From positions 100,328,559 through 100,392,558 of the forward strand of contig OY720639.1 in the NCBI GenBank assembly GCA_963169105.1: DNA of 64,000 bases, given 5' to 3'. A program made the translations under genes and the position numbers. This document shows, in pieces, positions 44,076-55,465 of the stretch; positions within the stretch are counted from its first letter, which is position 1, and the number at the start of each line of letters is the position of its first letter. The notes below the pieces were generated by a model. It searched no databases. It worked only from the letters and a program-made list of their open reading frames with translations, and was not told where the DNA came from. The stretch comes from Ceriagrion tenellum. Taxonomy: Eukaryota; Arthropoda; Insecta; Odonata; Coenagrionidae.

Positions 44076-44469
44076 TCACTAGATACGTTGCCCTTTTCAC
44101 CGGACCAGTAAGGGATTTCAGTTCCTCATCTTGCGTTATCATTACCCAAAACGGAACCTCTCTGGAAGGATAATTCTGACAATCACTAGCCTAATAACCT
44201 ATCAATTTAGATTAATGATTCAATGTAATTGGAGCGATTTTCGTTCATGTAAAAATGTTTTGCACACGAATTAACATTAGTAAACATGTTTTTAAAAAAT
44301 TAAAAACTTTTCACGTTACCGATTTTGATTTCTGAGCAATTAAATGCTTTTTTATCATGTATTTATATGGTAATGGCCATATATTTCGATAGATATAACT
44401 CGATTAGATATATACAGATGTTCTCCCAAGGGCAAAATATGACATTTTATTCATCGCTCATTAAATTTT
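44076..44469. other. No recognisable feature
   Basis: AT-rich spacer. Confidence 0.4.
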
Positions 44470-44905
44470 AAGACTTGTACACAGCAGCCCTCCATCCTTC
44501 CCTATCTAATGCTAGGTCCTTTACTTCCTGATTGCTCTTCCTGTGTGCTGCCTTCTTTACTTGGTCCATGAACTTATTCCTGGGTCTCCCTCTGGAGACC
44601 TTTCCCTCTATTTTGCCTTCAATTATGTTCTTCACAAAGCCTTCGTGTCTCCGGGTGTGTTCAATCTATCTTGTTTTTCGTTTCTCTATGGTGCTCCATA
44701 TGGTCCTTTCCTCTTCTCCTCTTCTGAACACTTCATAATTTCTTATTATGTCCGTCCATTTTATCTTCAGCATCTTCCTCCAGCACCAGGTTTTGAAGGC
44801 TTTTAGTCTTTTCTGCTCATATTTTCCAATGGTCCATGCTCCAGATCCGTAGAGTACCACGCTTCAAACGACTGTTTTCACATACTATTTCCTGATTTAT
44901 AGACT
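44470..44905 (-). mobile_element. LINE family 2, RT C-terminal fragment
   Basis: The minus frame 44860-44666 reads MVLYGSGAWTIGKYEQKRLK, AFKTWCWRKMLKIKWTDIIR and NYEVFRRGEEERTIWST. After stops it continues through GHTRRHEGFVKNI and a KVSRGRPRNKF strip to the 3' end near 44470 (the AAVYK strip). Least broken of the family 2 copies. Confidence 0.85.
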
Positions 44906-45956
44906 AATCTTCTTTGAGTACAGCTGTTATCTTTCCCCATGAACTCCTTCTTTTGTTGGGTTATTCTCCACACGAGGGAAAAGGGTAGGGAATCAAATTT
45001 GTACATTGAAGTATTTGGAGTAATAAATTCATTCATTCATTCATTCATTACACCATGGGACCAGTGATCTTTGTGAGAATACGGAGAATTTTTTCAACTC
45101 ACGTTGCCTGCATGCATAAGCATCCGGATGTGTCTGCGAAAACTCAAAAGTCAAATTTGAAGCAATACAGCAATTAAGGCATCTTTTCACATTGCATAAA
45201 CCCGTGCAGGTTTCAGTATTCCTCTTATTCTAATGAAGCCTAGGTGCTCCTCGGTTCTTCTCTACAGCACCGTTCCTTTTGCTGCATGTTTCAGATGATC
45301 GATGCGCCATAAGTCCGCTTCACTTGGTGCATTTTATTGCGCAAAAAAATGAATTATAGATTGAAGAAACAAATGAATGGAATTAGAGCAGGTTCTGTTT
45401 CCCGCCCAGTCATTCAGAAAGATATGCAATTTGCCTCTTTACGCGGTACAATTTTTCTCATGAAAGAGTTCATACATTCACTTGTACAATGCATTATGTA
45501 CCGAGTAAAGCGGTCTATAGGATGCGTCAAATAATTGTCTTAATCTCTTCTCAGAGACGCTGATTATACATCAACTGACTACCCTGCTAATTGCTGCAGG
45601 TGCGCGAGGCCAAGGTATGTTAGGACAGTCATCAAAAACGGAGATAATAGGAAAAGGAAAAGAACTAAAGGTGGATTATGTGATAACAAGTTTCTTAGCA
45701 AGGTTCTCAGTACAGTCTTGGTGTCATAGAGCCACGCTCTTCAAAAACAGAGGTCACTAATAGCGCGTGATAGGAATTTTTGTACGAGTACCCTTCAGTT
45801 AGGCAGCGTTTTATCTCTAATCTAGTCGCTTCCCTCAGTTCCAGACAAATAGTCCAGGGTCAAAACAATATCCCGTGTCACAGTAAAACTCGCTTAACCC
45901 TAACTTTTTATCAATTATAACTTTCTCTACCAATAAAATACAGATTATTATGAAAT
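44906..45956. other. No recognised gene; ATTC microsatellite
   Basis: An ATTC repeat at 45029-45052 follows AAGTATTTGGAGTAATAAAT and may be the tail of another short retroelement. Frames such as 45337-45534 have no known motif. Confidence 0.4.
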
Positions 45957-46120
45957 TCTTGAATATTTGGTCATCAGTATATTTTACTTACAGCCAAGGT
46001 TTCACCGATTTCGTTTCATTTCGTTAATGTTCAATATTGAGCTCAATTCCCTGAAGATGCCAACATATTTGGCGAAATGTTGGCTGTGAGTTAAATATAT
46101 TAATGACCAAATATTCAAGA
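45957..46120 (+). repeat. Foldback element with hammerhead-like core, copy 2
   Basis: The arms 45957-45997 and 46080-46120 are near-perfect inverted complements (CTTGAATATTTGGTCAT, ACTTACAGCC). Between them, on the plus strand, lies CTGAAGA (46051-46057), a 5-bp stem GCCAA/TTGGC (46059-46063 with 46069-46073) closed by a 5-base loop, then GAAA (46074-46077). That is the order CUGANGA - helix II - GAAA of a hammerhead ribozyme. I could not find a convincing helix III and cleavage site, so catalysis is unproven. The overall plan matches 15070-15258. Confidence 0.6.
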
Positions 46121-46347
46121 CTCTTATTATTATCCTTATTTTTTCCTGTGATTTCATAAATGTTCCATTCGCGTACCCTCCGAGTCACCGGCAGCAACCA
46201 ACCTTGTCATTTTACAGTTGGGTTACCCATTTTTGACACTCTTTTACTGAGTCTGACGATTACCGGGTTCTACGCAAAAACTGTACGTTACAGGTATATA
46301 ATGGTTCGAGCAACTTGGTTGAAAACTCAGTAGGTGTCAGTCGGACT

Positions 46348-46890
46348 GTACATCTACATCTACATCATACCCTGCAAGCCACCCAAAGGGTGTGTGGCAG
46401 GGGGCGCTTACACACTAGGCATGCATGAATTATATGGTAGAACACCGAAACTACATTGAAACCAGTGTATCACACATGCGACACGCCCATTCAAATCTAC
46501 TAACCAAGAAACATTCTATCATCAATCATTCCAACATGCAAGGGGTACAAGGACTACTACTACTACAGATTCCAAGTATCATGCATAATTAAGAACATCA
46601 ATATTTACATCGTACATATATAAGAACGTAAAAAATATGAAGAAAGAGATCTACAATCTAGCTAATCTCATTATTCGCACCATTCATGACGACGATCACA
46701 GCTGTTATGGTCCCGAATGGTACGCGAAAAAAATGACATTTTAGTCTACTTTGTAGATTTTAGTTTGCGACTGTTATATTACTCGAGATTGGAGTTTTTA
46801 AAAATAAATCAGCCTTTTTACTGCTCTCTGTTCCATTGCAGCACTTTTTAGCGATTTTTTTCACTCGTAAACGGTCGATAGGGTAGTGAA
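46348..46890 (-). mobile_element. LINE family 1, 3' UTR with degraded RT end
   Basis: Tail at 46348-46370 (CATCTACATCTACATCATAC), terminal block CTGCCACACACCCTTTGGGT, a long UTR, and a degraded C-terminal FFPR region near 46700-46745. The extent beyond 46750 is uncertain. Confidence 0.75.
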
Positions 46891-47335
46891 CGCAGTGGTT
46901 TTTCCCGAAATGGTATCTTTCCTATCCACCCGAGCAAAAAACAGAGACAATGAGCGGGAACCCTCCGCATTTAATGATCTCAGTACGATGCATCCCCTTT
47001 AAGTAATACGGGGAGAGGGAGAGACTGTGTGCAGGGGCAATCGTTGAAAACTTTGCCGGAAATCTTTAAGTCTCCCTCCAACTTCCTGCATCATTTGTTC
47101 CAACTTCCAAGTCCTCGACTCAGTTCCGTTTTTGCTCTCCGAAGGAGCCCACACGTTGCGCAAATCCGTAGCCCGAAATTATGCCTGCCCGTCGAAACGT
47201 ACGATGCTATAAATAGAGTCAGTGCAATGCAATTGGTTTTGGGTGGAAATTTGGGATCTATAGGCATACACGGGTAGAAACATCAACATGGACAGTCATG
47301 TACTCCAATCTAAGATACAGATGTGGTCAAGATGA
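46891..47335. other. No recognisable gene
   Basis: The frame 47029-47277 (82 codons) shows no known motif. Confidence 0.4.
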
Positions 47336-47659
47336 AAAAGAGCACCTAAACTTGTGTCACAACACAAAATTATGAACACCTAAATGTCAAAGAGACGATG
47401 AAGTCTGTAAGGTACATTTATTACGGGAAGGTAGTATCCGAAAGGTATATCAAAAGGGACAAAAACAACTACTCCAAAAAACACACACAGATACTGATAT
47501 AAATTAAGAATGGAGAAATATTGCAAATGTAATAAAACCAACTGTTAATGAGGTAATTTTCATGAGAACTAATAATAATAAATGAAAAAGTAGCTTGATA
47601 ATCTTGGATGAGGAAATAAAAGAAGCCATCGAAGAGAAGGCAGGAAATACACGGAATAC

Positions 47660-47864
47660 TTTTTTTTTGCTGCCGGACGATTCTGTTTTGTCCCCGGACT
47701 CCCGATAGGCTGCTGAGCCTGTCATCAGGTTTTCCAGGGACCGGACCAACAGAACTTGACATACATCCATGCCCTGGGTGGTGAAAAACCCACCCAGCCG
47801 GGACTCGAACCCACGACCCTCGGTTTAGCAGGCGAGAACTTTACCCCGCCGCCACCGGGGCCGT
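47660..47864 (-). mobile_element. tRNA-derived SINE
   Basis: On the minus strand it starts CGGCCCCGGTGGCGGCGGGG (A box region, 47840-47857 on the plus strand), has B box GGGTTCGAGTCCC (47800-47812), a unique body with CTGATGACAGGCTCAGCAGC, and an A-run of nine at 47660-47668. About 205 bp. The GC-rich head contrasts with its host LINE. The target duplication is not clear. Confidence 0.85.
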
Positions 47865-47999
47865 CAATAACAAATCCGAGAATACAAAAGAAAATTACCA
47901 CGTAATTAAGAAAAGAATACGAAATATAGTATAGAATACGATTTTAAAATATAAACGGAGGCAGCACAGATAAATATTATATCTACAACTATCTACATC

Positions 48000-48405
48000 T
48001 ACATACTATTTGTGTAATTCTCTCGGGCTCGCCACCGGGTAAGAAATTTATAGGCAGTCGACGTTTCGGCTTCTGACTCGCAACCCATTCTCAAGGCTAG
48101 GGTTTTGGGAGGTGAAATGGTGACGTTTATTACAGGGGTGTATTAAGTGGAGCTAAGATTTTATTGTGCGCGGAAAGAACGATATTTTGTACCTATCTGT
48201 ACTGCAGTGCATCTCTCTTATTTTGCCTCTTCTGTCAGACCTAGAGATGTAGTGAGGCGTCATCATTATATTCTTTGTGTCACACTGAAACACACCAGTG
48301 CTGAATTTCTTAATCAAGCTAAGCCTAGCGTGTAGCCTCCGAGTATCTAGGTGCTCCCACCTTAATCCCTCAAAAAGGTTGTGAAACATTGTAAGTTTGC
48401 TCTAT
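48000..48405 (-). mobile_element. LINE family 1 with an exchanged 3' terminus
   Basis: The minus frame 48389-48153 reads GLRWEHLDTRRLHARLSLIK, TGVFQCDTKNIMMTPHYISR and SFFPRTIKS, a well-kept C-terminus. The UTR follows normally to GTCACCATTTCACCTCCC. The expected terminal block is then missing; instead a module also present at 1261-1380 fills 48012-48098, followed by the normal GTAGATGTAGATAG tail. So the tail is retained but the block before it is replaced. Confidence 0.8.
48012..48098 (-). repeat. GAAACGTCG / RWRARE module, copy 4
   Basis: The minus strand reads GCCTTGAGAATGGGTTGCGA, CCGAAACGTCGACTGCCTAT and CTTACCCGGTGGCGAGCCCG, nearly identical to copy 1 at 1261-1340. It lies between a family 1 UTR and that family's microsatellite tail. 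Confidence 0.8.
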
Positions 48406-49113
48406 GGTGATACATTTAAATAGGATTAGATTAGGCATTACTACAGCTATGGCACACCCAATTCAAAGACACTGTACTTGAAAAACCAGACACAACTGGA
48501 CTAGATCCCATCAATGCATCATGCAATGACATAATTTCAAAAAGGTTTAAAGGAGACATAAAGCAAAAAAGCAATTGGACTAAATAACATCAATTCTGAA
48601 TGAATTTGCCTCCAAATACCATATGAACGGAAAATAGCAAAATCAATTCCCAGATTCCAACAGAGGAACAAAATAAGCCAGAATATTACAGCGGTATTAG
48701 TCCACCTAATGAAGCTTACAAAATATATAATAAAATCACCAATGGACGATTCTTCTCGATTTTCGAAGTTCTGCTCCTCGAAGAACAAACAGGATTTCGC
48801 AAGGGACGATCGTGCATTGACGACATTTTAGCTTGAGAATGACAATGCAAAAGCGCGTGGAATTAAACGCGAAGACGCATGTAGCCTACATAGATTACCA
48901 TCGAGAATTCGCAGCATTTGCAGAGAGAAATTTTGCCCCTCAATGGAAAATCGAAGAAACCCAATTCATTTAGCTAACGTCATTAAATCTCTCTATAAAA
49001 ATAAAAATAATGTAATTGATGCTGGAATATACAAAAACGTAACACAAGAAATTATAAGCAACCAAAGTGTAAGGCAAGCGTTTATTTTTGTCGACCACAC
49101 TGTTTAACATAAT

Positions 49114-49685
49114 AATAATTAATAATAATAATGTATATGCACCTCGTCCGGTAAAAATTATTTCAATATCTCCTCAATTCCATTTGCTCCAAATTGATAA
49201 TATCTGGACCTAATTTAGTTTAAGATCGTAGTATAATATGTAAACCGATACGCATCATATTCTGGCTCTGATATTGTTACGTGAGTTATATTTAAAGGTA
49301 AATTATATTTGATTGATATTTAATGCTATTTTAGAAGAGAGGAATGTTCAGTTAATCCAGATTAGTATATATTTGCTATTTTGGTGTTATTATTTATTTA
49401 TGTGCCTCTCAAGGCCTATATCATGGAATTCATAAAGCTATATTATCTGTCATTATTCACATAGTATTTTTAATTACATTTAATGACAGTTAATCCAGAT
49501 TAGTATATATTTTCTATTTTGGTGTCATTATTTATTTATGTGCCTCTCAAGGCCTATATCATGGAATTCATAAAGCTATATTATCTGTCATTATTCACAT
49601 AGTATTTTGCATTTCGTATTTGATCCTAGGTTATAAGTTAATTTATTTTTATTATAAATATTATTATATGACACTCTTTCTATGA
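49114..49685. other. AT-rich insert inside the long LINE
   Basis: About 570 bp separating two neighbouring RT segments. It begins with a TAATAA/AATAAT low-complexity run and contains the 138-bp tandem duplication. No TIRs or coding signal were found. Confidence 0.55.
49349..49608. repeat. 138-bp tandem duplication
   Basis: Units start CAGTTAATCCAGATTAGTAT at 49349 and 49487. The second runs to about 49608. They differ at only a few positions over ~120 bp (for example TTTGCTATT against TTTTCTATT), so the duplication is recent relative to its surroundings. Confidence 0.95.
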
Positions 49686-50670
49686 GAATCGAAGAAAGTA
49701 ACACCACCAGAAATATAGATAGGAGAATCCCAATTTTTTAGCTCAATGCAATTTGCCGATATCCAAGACATAGTTCAAGAAAAGGATGACTGCTTACAAT
49801 TTGCTATCCATGAGTCAAATTTGGTATATACAGTACATAACTTGTACATAATTTGTACAAAAAAAAACAAAGAATTTGCATGATTAGGAAAACATCCAGT
49901 CCAAACCGAAATGTCTACTGAAAATAACATCCTAGAGCAGATTTAACGTTTTAAATTTGGGGGATGTGATATCACTTAGGAGGACGAAGGCATAATAAAT
50001 AAAATTTGCAATTGCCAATGAATATGTAGGCCTCTTAAAGAGCACTGAACGGATAAAATGCAAAAGAAACTCGAAAACAAGTTTAAAAAATAATGGCGTA
50101 TCCCACATTTACCATATGAATAAGTTATGGCACCCAGACCACAAACCGATTGAAAATTCAGAAAATGAATTTATTAGATCTGTAAAGGGCTATGCACGTC
50201 AGGAACACGTAAGAAATAAAGAAATGAGGCCGGAATTATAATCTCAACCAGTTAAAGACTTAGCAACAAATAATTAAGAAAGAATGAAATAACATGTTAA
50301 GCTCATACCAATACAAAGGATCGGTAAAATGTTTTGGAGTAAAAACCTTTATGAAGTGTAGGCAAACCAAGATTGCGATGATGAAGCCGGAATAGGAAAC
50401 ATGCCTAAATCTGGGAAGCTAAAAGAAGAAGAACAGGAGTGTTATATTACTTTCAGTTACTAACTTAAGTTTTACAGACTTATATGAATGCTAAGGCTTG
50501 AGAAGAAATCCTGTGTTGGATACTTGGAAGGAGCTACCAAGTTCCTAAAGCCAAATATTCTACGTGTCAAATGATTACATTTTTGTGATACTAATTTGTG
50601 AGATAGAAGAAAGTATTTTACTTAAGAAAGCAAGGTGACTCGTAACGTCAGGTCAAAGTACTCTGAAGAC

Positions 50671-52610
50671 ATACACATACTACAATGCGAGCCGAAGCAC
50701 TGGCGTGTGGCGGGGGGTGTTCGGTGTGTATAGCAGTAATGGAGAAAGTTAGGGGGAGGTGAAACTGTTAGGTATATGTGGTTAGTGTAAACTGTTTGGG
50801 GTAGAGCTCAGTTTTTACTATGGTCACTTATTGTGCGTGGGAAGAACGAATTTTCGTACCAGTCAGGTCGGCAACGTATCTCTCTTATTTAATTTTTTAT
50901 TTAGGCAATATATAATATTTATAGGCAATTTAAGCCTAGCGTGTAGCCTCCGAGTCTCTTACGGCTCCCTACCGAACCCCTCTAAGGGCCGAATCCAGAA
51001 ACTCCGCTGTCCAGGCTCCGCTACTCCAACTATCAAAAATTCCGCTACTCCAATAATTCGCATTGTAGGCGGGTGGACGTGTTGCCTCATGTTTTTGAGT
51101 TAGATTGACAAACCCTATGACGTTAACGGATGTAGTGGCGTTATGAGCCGAATCCTGAAACCTCGCTACAGCAGAATTTCCGCTGGATAAATCACCAACT
51201 GACGATAGCGACCCAGCTCTGCTACAAACGCCCGCTGCAAGTTTTAGCGAACCCCAGACCATGCTATTTGCTACATCAATCATGGCCACCGGATTTTGTC
51301 TGCTGGACGTATCTCATTTATAATCAATAAATAATTAATAATCAAACACATTGTCGCTCAGCACCTGCTGATAGATCTTCACAATCAGCTCACTGTGCAA
51401 GCATATATGTACTCAAGCAATATTCTCCACTCTGTATGAACTTCTGTACTCAAAGAACACTCGGCACCATACTGATGGCTGTACACTAACCTCGATATAT
51501 GAAATGGGACTGCAACGAAATGAAATAATCAAAAAACGCCGACTCTGAAAGTTTCGCGCACATATAGGTATCGTTCGCATTGCCAACAAACTTCGTGACT
51601 GTTAACGGAAAATTTAGAGGTAAAACCATAGACCTAATAAGTTTTGAAGGATAGGTTACACTCTAGCGCTATCCTTCAAATATGAATTGTGTTTTAAAGC
51701 CCAGAGAGGAACGTGTCATTCATTATGAGACGAACATTACGACGCATGGTAAACAGAGGGAGAAGCACTGTACAATTCCATCGATATTAGTAACACTTTG
51801 TTGAACTTTTACTCATTCATACCACAATATTAAAAGTTAAAGGTACAATTTTACATAGAATAAAATGGTTGTTCAGTGGTATAGTGATCTCAACACGTAA
51901 ACTAACATTAATTGAGGGCGGGCAGAGGTGGCTCGAAAACGTATTTGTTGACATAAGTATTTTACGCAAAATGTGGAATTGTCAGGCACAAGGTGGGTGA
52001 TTACTGCATTCTTGTTAAGCTTGTACTAAAATAAATTGTATTTTATAAGGGATGACAAAGCCCATATGTAAGTTAACAGCAAAAAAATTGAAAGCCGGGG
52101 GGGCTTCAATATGGTATTGATGACATTAGTTATTTTACGTTCGATACTTCTATCAACATCTACGCGGGTAATTAAATCATTTCTGCCATATTTTTATTTT
52201 ATTTCAAATGGTCATCAAGAGCATATAGCTCACTTTACATAAATATTTATTGATTAAAAATGAGATACGTCCAGCAGACGAAATCCGGCGGCCATGGTTG
52301 CTGTAGTGGGCTAGTAGCGGGTGTTAGTAGCGGAGGTGGGCCGCTATAGCATCTGATGACGTATCCAGCGAAGATTCTGCTATATCGAGGTTTCACGGTT
52401 CGGCCCTAAGAGTTATGAAACACTACATGTTTGCTCGTAGCAGTTTAGAACAAAGCGCGCAGCTGCCCTTTGTATCTTTTTTACCTATTTGATTACATCT
52501 TTCAGTGCAGGGTACCATATACTAGCGGCGTATTCGAGCTGTGACTTGACCAGAGCAAAAAAGCATTTCTCTTTCACTTTTACACATTTTCGAGTAAGTG
52601 TGACATCTAG
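50671..52610 (-). mobile_element. LINE family 1, split by a Harbinger-like element
   Basis: 50671-50985 holds the tail, a terminal block (CACACGCCAGTGCTTCGGCT) and UTR with CCGTAAGAGACTCGGAGGCT. 52410-52610 holds the upstream RT strip: EKCFFALVKSQLEYAASIWY, then KKIQRAAARFVLNCYEQ. The two parts join where TAA is duplicated. Confidence 0.8.
50986..52406. mobile_element. PIF/Harbinger-like non-autonomous element
   Basis: 1421 bp, ends GGGCCGAATCC and (complement) GGGCCGAACCG, with TAA at 50983-50985 and 52407-52409. A long inverted repeat of about 165 bp runs from 51147 and ends at 52406 (shared TGTCTGCTGGACGTATCTCA, ATGGCCRCCGGATTT). The extra 160 bp at the left repeats the terminal motif, suggesting end duplication. 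No transposase frame is present. TAA duplication with GGG ends suits PIF/Harbinger. Confidence 0.85.
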
Positions 52611-52639
52611 TGTTACAAAAACTATAGATAAAATAGTGA

Positions 52640-53656
52640 AGGATTAAGGTAATATGAGCGAATTATTATGTTACCAAGCAATAAATTTCTATAAAATAAA
52701 TACTTCAAATTTCGACTCCATGCAAATAAAGTTAATTCAAACGTCAGGAAACTCATTTACCAGTTTTATAAAATTAAGAATGTATTGCCCATTTATGCAA
52801 AGATGATGATGTATCATGCGTTAGTTGAAAGCACTATCAGATATGGCCTCACAATATGGGGAGGCACTGCAAAGTCAAACCTACAACCCATAATTAGAAA
52901 CCAAATAAGGATACTTAAATTGATTAATCACAATATTAATGATAATTTTAAGGGTTTTAATGCACCTAGTGTCTGTGGAAAAAATATAATATATTAACCA
53001 CTGATAAACTATACATTTATATATTAGTGGTTAAGAACTACTTCTCCAAGAATTACAGGGAAAAGTATGATGAATCACATACAATGATGCCAAAGGCATA
53101 TAAAGTTCCCCCATTTTTTACTTCTTATGGGCAAAGAATCCACAATGTAATAATTCCTATTATCTTAAATAGACTTCCATTAGAGCTGCAAAATATGAAA
53201 TCTATGTATGAAGTTAAAAAGAAAATGAAATATTGGCTTTTGAATGATGCTGGCGAGGATTTCATTTGATTGTATATTTCGAGGGGTGTGTGCATCCCAT
53301 ATTGTTAGGTGTTGTGTGGCCTCTATAGAATTATATTGTACTGTTTTGATTGTATTTTTAATATACTTTTATTGATTTTGTAAAATGCTGTTAAATATTT
53401 TAACCTAATGTGACAACCGCTTTTTACAGATTATGATTTTATGAAAAAAAAACTTAAACTGATATATTTGTTCATTAAAATTGTACTTTCAACTATTTTA
53501 TTTTATTGTCATTTGAATTTTTACTGTTTCAATATTTGTTCATATAACAACTGTATGTTTTGTAACGGCACCTCCAGACAAGCCTCTGGCTTTGGGGGAC
53601 CTATGTGGTCTATGTTTTTAAATTAAAAAAAAATCAATTAATTAATTAATTAATTT
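52640..53656 (+). mobile_element. LINE 3' half with AATT-type tail
   Basis: 52710-52997 reads RLHANKVNSNVRKLIYQFYK, MMMYHALVESTIRYGLTIWG and IIRNQIRILKLINHNINDN. After one frameshift, 53027-53269 reads PPFFTSYGQRIHNVIIPIIL, NRLPLELQNMKSMYEVKKKM and KYWLLNDAGEDF. This is the post-palm and C-terminal region of a Jockey/CR1-like LINE. The UTR ends CCTCCAGACAAGCCTCTGGC, then an A-run and an ATTA/AATT repeat at 53625-53656. Confidence 0.85.
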
Positions 53657-54154
53657 TGCCTCTTTTTGAAGGAAATATCTCACCCTTCCAAAAATTCCAC
53701 CAATTCAGCCCCTTACTGTACTAATTGCCAAGTTTTTTAATGAAAAATACCAGCCCTTTACATTGATGCACTACAGAGAGACATTATCTAGAAAATAAGG
53801 AATTTATAACACCTAGATCTCGGCAAAAATTTAACAGCGTGTAGTTTTTAAGTCTTCTCGACCGTTTGTGAAGGTAAATCATATTGTCACCGCGGTAATT
53901 TTTTTCAGGATTACAAAAAAGCCTTCCGTTGTGACGGAGTTTTAAATATGCCGAGTGAAAAAATGAGTCAAGTTAAAGACCTACAAAGATATTTTTAATT
54001 AAATTACGTATAATTTCAGTAAGATAAAATTATATTATTGCACCATCAATAACGTAATATTTAATTCATGCTTCCTACAGCTACTGAAATCAAAGCGGGT
54101 AATTTTATTGTGGTATTCATTATGACTAGGGAATTATTTCGCTATAACTTCCTT
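53657..54154. mobile_element. AAGGTAGT-TIR MITE lacking one end
   Basis: Matches the 39.7-kb copy from AAGGAAATATCTCACCC through AAAAATGAGTCAAGTTAAAG to the terminus ATTTCGCTATAACTTCCTT at 54154. The first ~45 bp are missing and the preceding LINE tail abuts it. Confidence 0.75.
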
Positions 54155-55465
54155 CAATTGCGGTGAATTTAACCGCTTTCTCTATGATTGCTCCTTCATC
54201 AAAGCATCACAAAAAATTTTTTAGTGTTAAGTGGACGATCAGGTTATTATAAATTGTTTAAAAGAGGGACTAAAAGATGACTAATTTCAACAATGACCTT
54301 GTTAAAGAATCTTCGTCTCCCTCGAAGTTTATAATGATTAAAATACTCATACTGCATTCTCCTGATAGAATATTCTCCCTTTTAGACATTGGTAGACTAA
54401 TAACCATTTATAAGCAAAAATTTGTTAATTCTAGCATAGCTCAACTTATTGAAGCGTATTTTTTTTAATTACGGAATTAAAAATTCAAGACTAGACAGTA
54501 TTAGCTACATAGTAGTCCATTATTCCTTTTAACCACCCTATACGAAATGATGAAATTATGATGCAATTCATTGTTTGATACTTATTGGAAATTTACGATA
54601 AATTTCATCGTTATCAAATTATTGGGATTTTACAATAAGATTCATAATTAGATTATAATTGTGTTTTTACTTATTTTTTCAATGTTTATAACTTATCGGA
54701 AAAATACGATGAAAATTGATGGCAATTGAGTGCCAATGATTTTTGTCGAATTTAGTCTAAACTATTTTTTACAGTCTAGGAGCATGTGAAATGGACGGTC
54801 GCCATATCTCTTTCAGTTCGCTGTAATTACTCTCTGATTATATAGTTTCACCTAAATTAGCGTTGTTTGGTTGGTGAGATTTTTGAGGTTTAAAAAAAAA
54901 ATCTTTGCGAGGTTGATAACTGGTTAGTTCTGCGATTCCATGCCCTCCGCGAGAGAGAGAGAGAGAGTGCGGATTCACAAGATATATTCCATTAAAAGTT
55001 AAATTAACACCGCTTTGTTTGATCAGTCTCTGAGGTTTGTGAATAGGAGGTAGTTGAAAATGAGACTCCATGAATTAAAGCCTACAAACGCAAACCATGC
55101 GCAAACAAAGGATGGAAGCACAATTCTAATGACGGGCTTCTTTTTACCACTTGACACTGACATTAAGCAGAAGCATATGTAATCTTTAGCGCCGCATAGC
55201 GCTACACACACATATTCAAGGAAACCAGGAGGCGGCAACTTCAACATTATGCTTAAAACACGCTTGAAATGAAATTTACCTATTAATCAACCTAGTATTA
55301 TTTCATTAGGAAACAAATGCAGATATCAAGTAGAAACTTCCCCGTACCAATTGTTATTCTCCGCTAAGGTGAATCTGTCCTCAGACAGGCTTCAATTGAA
55401 CTGCTCCCTCCATGCTCGTCTATCCTCTGCTGCCCCCCTCAGCTCTCCGTAACTCCTTCCATTCA
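54155..55465. other. No recognised gene; GA microsatellite
   Basis: A GA repeat lies at about 54951-54967. Frames of 60-80 codons show no known motif. Confidence 0.4.

Larger units (their letters stand above)
47336..50440 (+). mobile_element. LINE, long degraded copy with three inserts
   Basis: The pieces follow ORF2 order. 47360-47650: linker after the endonuclease (TDIN.EWRNIANVIKPTVNE, then LDEEIKEAIEEKAGNTRNT). 47880-47980: KENYHVIKKRIRN. 48640-49110: RT fingers and palm (YYSGISPPNEAYKIYNKITN, LLLEEQTGFRKGRSCIDDIL, then THVAYID). 49690-50440: a Q-FADIQDIVQEKDD strip where YADD is expected, a later KLWHPDHKP region and the C-terminal strip. Many stops and shifts. Interrupted by a SINE (47660-47864), a family 1 copy (48000-48405) and an AT-rich insert (49114-49685). 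Longest element remnant in the window. Confidence 0.75.

Noticed and set aside
46348..46372. CRISPR-like or satellite array of TACATC units
   Set aside because: It is the short microsatellite tail of the family 1 LINE, seen at the same place in the other copies.
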